In this document: piece by piece, positions 57,329-64,000 of the stretch
Layout of the letters: each line of letters begins with the position of its first letter
Position numbering within the stretch: the stretch's first letter is position 1
From: Reticulitermes lucifugus
Lineage: Eukaryota > Arthropoda > Insecta > Blattodea > Rhinotermitidae
Direction: 5' to 3'
Assembly: GCA_026260175.1 (NCBI GenBank)
Contig: JAKCWW010000964.1
Coordinates: 15,226 to 79,225, forward strand
DNA length: 64,000 bases
Notes under the pieces: generated by a model
Database searches by the model: none
The model's input: the letters and a program-made list of their open reading frames with translations, nothing else
Told to the model about the DNA's origin: nothing
Position numbers and translations under genes: made by a program

Positions 57329-57808
57329 ATTCACTGTCTACGAACCAACTAAATGCACTCTGTGTCCTCTGTGTGTGCGGTGTGGACAGACAGTCCGTCC
57401 ACACCGCACACACAGAGGACACTCACAAAAAATAACAGGACACAACCAATTAAATAACTACCAATAATACAAAACCACGAGACAAGTACCAGCAAATTAA
57501 CAACGGTGACGTGACAAGATATTCACGTGGTTGAATTAATATTTTAGATAATGACGAATCTTTTTAAAGTTTTATATACAGTTTTTTATACATATTTACG
57601 TTTTAACTTAAAAAAAGTGATTGAGGCCTGCATACAGGTTGACTGAACTGCTTGTGACCGCAGAGTGAATATATAAGGGTGTAGATTAAACGTAATTTTT
57701 TACCCCCTGATGATGGTCTTTAAAAGGACCGAAACATATATAGGGGTGAATCTGTAAATAAAAAGTGAAAGTGAAAAAGTGCATTTAGTTGGTTCGTAGA
57801 CAGTGAAT
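57329..57808. mobile_element. 480-bp element: 31-bp perfect inverted ends, a 26-bp-arm hairpin and a hammerhead-like motif
   Basis: The ends at 57329-57359 and 57778-57808 are exact reverse complements over 31 bases. Weaker pairing extends outward to about 57319 and 57821. Just inside the left end a perfect hairpin with 26-base arms (57362-57387 and 57397-57422) and a 9-base loop occurs. A hammerhead-like motif lies 36 bases before the right end. There is no coding capacity. Penelope-like terminal structures fit best, but a MITE that captured a ribozyme is possible. Confidence 0.65.
57699..57750 (+). ncRNA. Hammerhead-like motif in the 480-bp element
   Basis: Stem I has about eight pairs: TTTACCCC (57699-57706) with GGGGTGAA (57743-57750), including one G-U. 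The box CTGATGA is 57707-57713. After one extra T, stem II GGTC (57715-57718) pairs with GACC (57727-57730). GAAAC is 57731-57735. The stem III second pair is broken (C with A) where the 36.7-kb copy has C-G. Otherwise the layout is the same. Confidence 0.5.
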
Positions 57809-58079
57809 TGTTAAACAAGATGCACGTTGAGATTAATAGAAACATCTTAACTAGTCTGAACAAACTCTTATAAAATTATTCGGCACGAAGTTATATGGAC
57901 CAACAAGTGGTCTTCACAAAGTGAAGCGCTGATTTAAGGCACTGCTGTACAGCAACAAAATGTAGTTATACTGAAATATGAATGTTAATGCAGGATGTTG
58001 AATTTTGACGAATATATTTACAAAATAAAAACAAAATTTCTTTGACATTTACGAAATGTTTATGTCACAATAACAACTA

Positions 58080-58245
58080 AATCTCTCGAACATAATGATT
58101 CTGGAGAAGCTAAGAGTCGCTCAGCGGGTCAATAAATTCCCTTTCTTTCAACAAACCGGATAATTCATTGTCGCACTTATAAGAACCCGTCACTATTTCC
58201 TATACTGCCTCTCAGGTGAATCCAACTCAGCTAAAGATTTTTCCG
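58080..58245. repeat. Dispersed repeat E, partial copy
   Basis: GGAGAAGCTAAGAGTCGCTC, GGTCAATAAATTCCCTTTC and CCGGATAATTCATTGTCGC match the 40.1-kb copy block by block. Confidence 0.55.
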
Positions 58246-58249
58246 TAAG

Positions 58250-59900
58250 GTATTTCTCATCTCTTATGCATGATTATATCAATCCCTGATTTCGTTCAAT
58301 GAAAGTAATAACTGCTAAAAATGCAAAGAGAATATCAGTACACTACTGATCCGAAATTTATTCCAGTCTTAAGAAAACCTCTATTTTCACAACACCGATA
58401 AAATACGGACACAGTTCTGAACGAATTCGTTTACAAAATCTGTGAAAAAATGTGAAAAGTGGGAAAATATACCTGTCCAAAAATAAATAGAATCATATGA
58501 TTCAGAAATATGCTGTCAATGACAATTATTCTCTTCAGACCTACAGAATTTAAGCATAAGGATGCATACGTAGTTTTAAAACCAACAGTGTAGACTCAGA
58601 GGAATAGTGGAATTTTCAGCTCTCTAAAAATCAGTTTTACCTAAAACATTAGACAGCCTTAATTTCTTCATTAATCAATATTTATGACATAACCTCAATT
58701 TTATACGGATTTTATTAAGCTTGAAGGGCCTGAAAATCGGTCCCTCTCACCTGTCTAAACTGTCATTGACCCTATGTTCTGCCTACAAAATTTATAGGCC
58801 TATACAAACTTAATTTACTTTCTTAAACAAAAACCCATGATTGTCCAACTGCTTAAGGACTTTGCAGTTTTTGCAACTGAGTTGCATTGTGTTTCTTAAG
58901 AGGTATTAACCAAATTCTTCAATACAATTAATGTAAGCACTATAACATCGACTACTTTGTAATGAGTTATTAATAGTTAATTCGCTGGTTCGAAAGCTAC
59001 TTCCATATTTGAATTTTAAGTATAAAATCATAAACAAAAGCAGTGAAAAATGTTAGTAGCGATAGTGTACGAAAGGTATATTGTTACTGAAAGAGGAATT
59101 GGATTGTCCACCTCTCCGGCGATAATTGTAAGACACATAATTTGAAAATAATAAAGTTTAAAGCGTTTATTTGAAACTGACATAAACCCAATTAAACTTC
59201 GATAGGAATTTTGTTGCAGCTATCAATATCGTTACTGAATTTGGAGCAAGAAATTACTGTTTGTTGATGCTTATACTTACTAGCATATACTTAAGAATAA
59301 AATTCTGTAACAGTACCTAAACTCAATAATATGATAAACTGTGAAAGGGAATACAATTTTACACTAACATATTGAAATTAACAGAATGAGAAAAGGCGCT
59401 AAGCAATACCGCTTTATAGAGGCACGCTATAAATGTTTTCTGTTAATGTGATCACCGCAGTACAACATATACTTACGGTTCTGTTTCGTTCAACGTTACA
59501 GTTTTTGGCTCCTGTTCTCAGCTGTGCCTGGCTCTACTTTCTAATATAAAATCATTTAAGCTAAATAATTATATTTCGTATAAGGATTTTAAGAATAATG
59601 GCCGTCATTATCATCTGTCTTATCAGTAATGCGTTCTTTACATGAGTTCATGTAATGCTTGTATGAAATGTCAAAGAAAGGCATAATTAGGTTACAACGG
59701 TTAAAGTAAAATTATTTATTTCATTTTGTTGCTCTACTGAGAAAGCTACGTACATACGAAATTCCCCTTTATTCTAATAAATCAGAAGTAGCGTACGCTG
59801 ATTCTTAAAGTAAGAGAAGGATTTTCCTATCATACGTCCGCAAATTAAAACTTGTTATATCCTAAAAAGCAGCATTAAAAAGACATTGCCAGCCATTTTT
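58250..59900. other. No gene recognised
   Basis: About 1.65 kb with no frame of 60 codons before the SINE-linked one at 59862. Confidence 0.5.
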
Positions 59901-59910
59901 ACGTAGATAA

Positions 59911-60170
59911 TTTTTTTTTCCAATGGCTTGACAGCCCCTAGTGGGCCTAGGCCTCCACACTGTCGAGGCTTCGTGATCACATTCTGACACACCACACTCT
60001 GTAGGATTGCTCTGGACGAGTGATCTGCTCATCGCAGAGACCTCTACCTGACAACGCACAACACTCACAAAAGACAGACATCCATGCCCCCGGTGGGATT
60101 CGAAACCACAATACCAGCAAGCAAGCGGCCACAGACCCACGCCTTAGACCGCGCAGCCAATGAGACTGGT
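59911..60170 (-). repeat. SINE A, full length, with 8-bp target duplication
   Basis: A T9 run at 59911-59919 is the tail (poly-A on minus). The body and B-box complement GGGATTCGAAACCAC follow, with the A-box complement CCTTAGACCGCGCAGCC at the head. GTAGATAA flanks it at 59903-59910 and 60171-60178. The 92-codon minus frame 59862-60140 is a reading of the SINE. Confidence 0.88.
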
Positions 60171-60179
60171 GTAGATAAA

Positions 60180-61890
60180 TATTACTTTAGTAAATACGTA
60201 GTGACAGGATGATTAATAAAGTGGAAACGATAATGAAAGAAGCGGTCCTAGGCTAAATTAAGACACTATTTTGGCATTTGCATGTAAAGATCGAGGGACA
60301 ACCCGAAATGCTTCTGTCGTTTTAGTCTGTGTACTGGCCCAGATTTGAATCCGGGCCTTCCATTATGAGGCACAACTGGTAGCACGATCTGACGTTCAAA
60401 ATGAAACACTGAAGTATTTATTGTGTAAGAAAGTATGGGAATTAACGTAGAAGTCGAACTTGTAAGTCCGACAAGACGACTCATGAGGAACCAAAAGACA
60501 AAGATTAAAACATGTTGAATATAAAGTTTATATACTCAAGGTAAAAGGCAATAAAGTTTCTGAACAAGTACTTACGCCAACATGCTGAAAAGAAGAGACC
60601 TACTGCGTGGTGAGTATATGCAGTTATGTTTGACCTTTATGTAAAGTAGAATTTATATGGGACTGATGCGGACTGAAATTAAATTAATCCAACAACTTTT
60701 GGTTACAGATTCTGTATGAAACAATTTCATGGAAATTCATTGTAAAAGACGATTTCACAAATGCCTCTCTTCCTAAAATACCTTCATTTCACGCACTCAG
60801 TGTAAAGAATGCATTAGCATGCAGTTGATATACGAGCAAGAATGAAGTAAGACGGAAATGTGATACGCTGAGATCTGTCGGAAAGCTTATCCCCCAGCAG
60901 GTGAACGCAATAAAGTCCTTGATTCATATAGGACTATGTAGAAACTCAGCATCTGATGACACACACTTACACTCATCTTTATAAATATATCACCTTTCAT
61001 TCTAGTTGGGAGGTTGGAAAGGCAGAGATTGTGTGTGTAAGGATCGTAACGTCTAAGGCTAATGTTTTTGTAAAGTTAGGACTCTAAGAAGAAACGAAAA
61101 ACAAGAAGAGACATGAAGCTGTTAAGCGTGAAAGAGTAGCTTTCGTTTATTATTCCAGATACACGCTTCAGAATTTGCTAATATGGCTAAAGAAGACATG
61201 TTACTTTATAACGATCTGAAATAATTCTCGTTAGTGCAGCAGTACTTAGTACAGGAGTGTCATGCAAGTTGAGTTTCAAGCCTGCTCTCTTCTGAAATGT
61301 GACGCAACGTAATTTGACAGACAGGCACCAGACAAACCCGCTGTTTCGAATTTCAGGACATAAGAAGATATAATTATGGTGGACTCAGAGTGCCTGTTTT
61401 ACGTCGTACAGAACTACGCGACACTACATTCCAGAAAACAGTAATATCAATATTACAAGGCGTGAACACCGGAACAATATGCATATGTTAAAAGGCTTTG
61501 TGGTCATTATGAATCCAAAATCCTTGTTGGTTCCCTCTATCAGCCGTAGGGCTCGGTGAGTTGTTTCTTTTAATTCATTAGTGAATGCTTTCAAAGACGA
61601 GACGGGTATCTAAATTTTCGCTTTTTTTTTTAAGGAATGCGTGAACATATTTGCACCGAAAAAATTGAAGCAATGAAAGGAAAGGAATTTTATGAGAAAC
61701 AAAACAAAGACTGTGCAGCGTATCTTAAAAATCGCAGTATCCTTCTTTCCTAAATACATAAAGCAAATTTCTAGGGACGTTGCCACGTTTGCGCCCGGAA
61801 CGTAAGACGTTCGTAGGGTCAAATTAGCGGCCGAGGTTCCGTGCTTGAAAAAATGTTAATTTTGGTAATCTTTACTATATTTATACACGT
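60180..61890. other. No gene; worn tRNA-like stretch near 60335-60400
   Basis: The minus strand near 60360 reads GGCCCGGATTCAAATCTGGG, like a B-box hairpin, but no cloverleaf forms. The 72-codon frame 60266-60484 covers it. Nothing else was identified. Confidence 0.4.
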
Positions 61891-61897
61891 TATTAGA

Positions 61898-62095
61898 CTA
61901 GGAGGCCTTGCAATGGCTCAGTATGTTAGTTTCAGGTCTGTCGCGGAGGAGGTCGAGTTCTAGCCCAGGCCAGGCCATGAGGAATTAATGGGGGAAAGGG
62001 TTGCACAGGAAAAAGATTATCTTCAAATAGGCCTACTTCACTTTTTCCTGTCTGTACAATTCACCAACGCTACATTCTCACAATAATTCTTCTAC
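61898..62095 (+). repeat. SINE C-related copy
   Basis: The head AGGCCTTGCAATGGCTCAGT, then GTCGCGGAGGAGGTCGAG and a B-box-like GAGTTCTAGCCCAGGCC correspond to the SINE C head. The body (GGGGGAAAGGGTTGCACAGG) differs from the 25.5-kb copy, so it may be a subfamily. Confidence 0.5.
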
Positions 62096-62099
62096 TGCC

Positions 62100-62955
62100 G
62101 ATGGTATATAATATTGGCAATTGACAGTGTCATTATATATCAAACACTTCTACCTCTTTCTCTATTTCACTGCAGAAAGAAGGTTGGGGAAATAAGTCTC
62201 TTATTTGAAACAATTAATTTAATTTTAAAATGAATTATACGAAAGGTAATTAGGTACAGAATTACGTATTGAACGCCTGCTTGTTAAAGCTATAAAATAT
62301 CAGGATAATACTGAATTTTTTAAAGCATAGTGGTAATCATACCTACCACCTGCTGTAACATTAAGGAAGTCAAAAGTGGATTTAAGTATTTCATGAAATG
62401 CACAAAATAAACAAGAAAAATTTCCCTGAATTTTATTAACCTTCTGAACTTTATAATGCAAATAAATGCCTTCACTTTGAAGTAGAAACTGCATTTATAA
62501 CTTGCATGAATATGATAGTTCAAAGGGCTTACCGATAGTGAATTCGGATTTTCTGAGATCTGTGAATGAGACTGTTGTTGTTTCAGAAATAAACTAATTG
62601 CACTTTTACACCTATTCAGATATTACTTGCACTCCATCATTTTTGTCAATAATATGTGATGGTTTCTGACAGTATACTCGTAATTGCAAGCATAATTGCA
62701 AGCGTTAACGACAGCAAATGTGGAATGTGCCAATGTTCCGTATGGCCTTACTGCCATCCCAAAATACTCACAGAATAAAAGAGATTTGATAACAGTGGCA
62801 ATAAACCTTAGAATTTGTGTGTACATGTAGTTTTATGGATCTCTCATAACCGATATTTTAGCGTGACGGTGTGAATCTATATATTAAAACAGAAATAATC
62901 GTATTAGCAGAAGGTCAAATTTCGCAAAAGAGAAGTAGCCATTTTGGCCAACCAG
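62100..62955. other. No gene recognised
   Basis: Minus frames of 64-67 codons overlap at 62300-62523 and 62623-62826 and are not recognised. Confidence 0.45.
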
Positions 62956-62959
62956 TTTC

Positions 62960-63600
62960 AAACATGACAAGAAGTTAATAATCTTGTACGTAATCTAACA
63001 TACAACGTTTTCCTAAGTCTAACAAGAGAGGCGATGTAGCATGGAAGTAACTCTAAGGTGCTTTCGCGAAATCGTTGTTGCTGTGGAAAAGCAATGTAGG
63101 CTACTACATATTCTGTGTGTGTGTCTGTAGCCTTAGTTATCCAGCATGCAGTGCGCGTGCGCTGTATTGTCCTCTGTGGCCTGTCTGGCTCTACCATATT
63201 TTCCCACATTATCTCATAAGCGGCACGATTTTCGAAAAAAAAAAAGTAATTGAACATAAAATGCGTGATTTGATTTTCTCTACAAATTTTGCCTGAAATA
63301 TTTCTCATTCTGTGACAAATTCAGCGAGATATCATCATAAATGTCCAGAGGTCTTTATACAAAGTACCCGTTATTCTTGACAGATTTTAATGAAAGTTGA
63401 ATTTTCTTGACATATTTTCGAAAATACTCAAATATAAAATTTAATGAAAATCCGTCCTTTGAGAGCCGAGTTGTTGAGTTGTTCCATGCGGGCGGACCGA
63501 CAGATGGATATGACGAAGCTAAGAGTCACTTTTCGCAATTTTGCGAAGCGCCTAAATATTCTGCTACATAACATAGACTCCATGTATTCATCGATTATTT
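62960..63600 (-). repeat. Dispersed repeat family R with recurring reading frame
   Basis: The minus frame 62958-63308 (116 codons) contains A-C-W-I-T-K-A-T-D-T-H-T-E-Y-V. It is aligned with the 56.3-kb frame over about 45 residues. On plus the second half continues TGATTTGATTTTCTCTACAA, GAGAGCCGAG, GGGCGGACCGACAGATGG and CTTTTCGCAATTTTGCG, as in the 53.6-54.7 kb copy. Confidence 0.6.
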
Positions 63601-63604
63601 GCTC

Positions 63605-64000
63605 TAAACAAAATTATATTCAAGAAAAGAGAAGGCAGCACTGATAAATAGCAGTCTTCGAGATATCGTATTTCATAATATCACTTGCGTTTACAGCAAA
63701 TCTATAAAACTGTAGATCACATTTCACTAATATGGCTTGTAACCTATTTTCTTACCACCCAGATGTTTCTCGTATGTACAGCAGACGCATGAACCGTTGT
63801 GAGGATATACTGACGTGACTCACATATACGTATTTTAATGACCTCAGCACGAAAGATAAATGTCGCTCTTCCATGTGTCCATGCGGTCAGTGGCAGGTAC
63901 AATACTGCTACATCTTGATCAAGTAGGCCCATTGTAGCAGAACAGGAACTATCATGTAATGCATGTGTGTATATTTTGCAAAGCACATCATTATAATATG
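63605..64000. other. No gene recognised
   Basis: An 80-codon minus frame (63744-63986) without known motifs, reaching close to the window end. Confidence 0.45.

Overview
This is nuclear DNA of a repeat-rich animal genome, most likely a large-genome insect. It is AT-rich, has no long open reading frames, and is packed with tRNA-derived SINEs, decayed mariner-type and non-LTR elements, MITEs and microsatellites. The repeats resemble ones I associate with cockroach and termite (Blattodea) genomes. That placement is inference, not proof. No spliced protein-coding gene can be supported. Nearly every open frame of 60 to 150 codons lies inside a repeat or looks like chance. The one clearly intact gene is a minus-strand tRNA-Ile(UAU) with a 17-nt intron (38883-38973).

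Layout. 0-10 kb: a SINE A end, a possible transposase relic (1.7-2.1 kb), an old SINE B, a cryptic degenerate tandem array (5.36-5.9 kb), a MITE with TGACGTCA sites and G-runs (6.4-6.9 kb) and a trinucleotide tract. 10-23 kb: an assembly gap, SINE A/SINE B pairs at 11.6-12.1 and 20.3-20.8 kb, and hAT-type MITEs at 14.3 and 19.8 kb with recognisable 8-bp target duplications. 24-34 kb: a 322-bp near-perfect palindrome carrying two opposed hammerhead-ribozyme-like motifs, SINE C and SINE A insertions with perfect 12-15-bp target duplications, and another A/B pair. 34-37 kb: a tetranucleotide microsatellite, two decayed transposases of different families side by side on the minus strand, and the best-preserved hammerhead-like motif. 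38-50 kb: the tRNA gene, fragments of a non-LTR reverse transcriptase, a transposase N-terminus with stops, and more SINEs. 51-64 kb: a 40-bp satellite interrupted by a gap, copies of a dispersed repeat (family R) with a recurring short reading frame, a 480-bp element with 31-bp inverted ends and a hammerhead-like motif, and late SINE A and C copies.

The most unusual theme is a set of at least six hammerhead-like motifs (17.4, 24.2, 24.4, 36.7, 38.4 and 57.7 kb, plus a relic at 33.5 kb). All have a CTGANGA-like box, a stem and GAAAC, followed by a very short stem III. They sit in palindromic or inverted-end elements, as expected for Penelope-like retroelement debris. A second theme is a tail-to-tail association of SINE A with SINE B at four places. 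Repeat families are named A, B, C, D, E and R here only for cross-reference.
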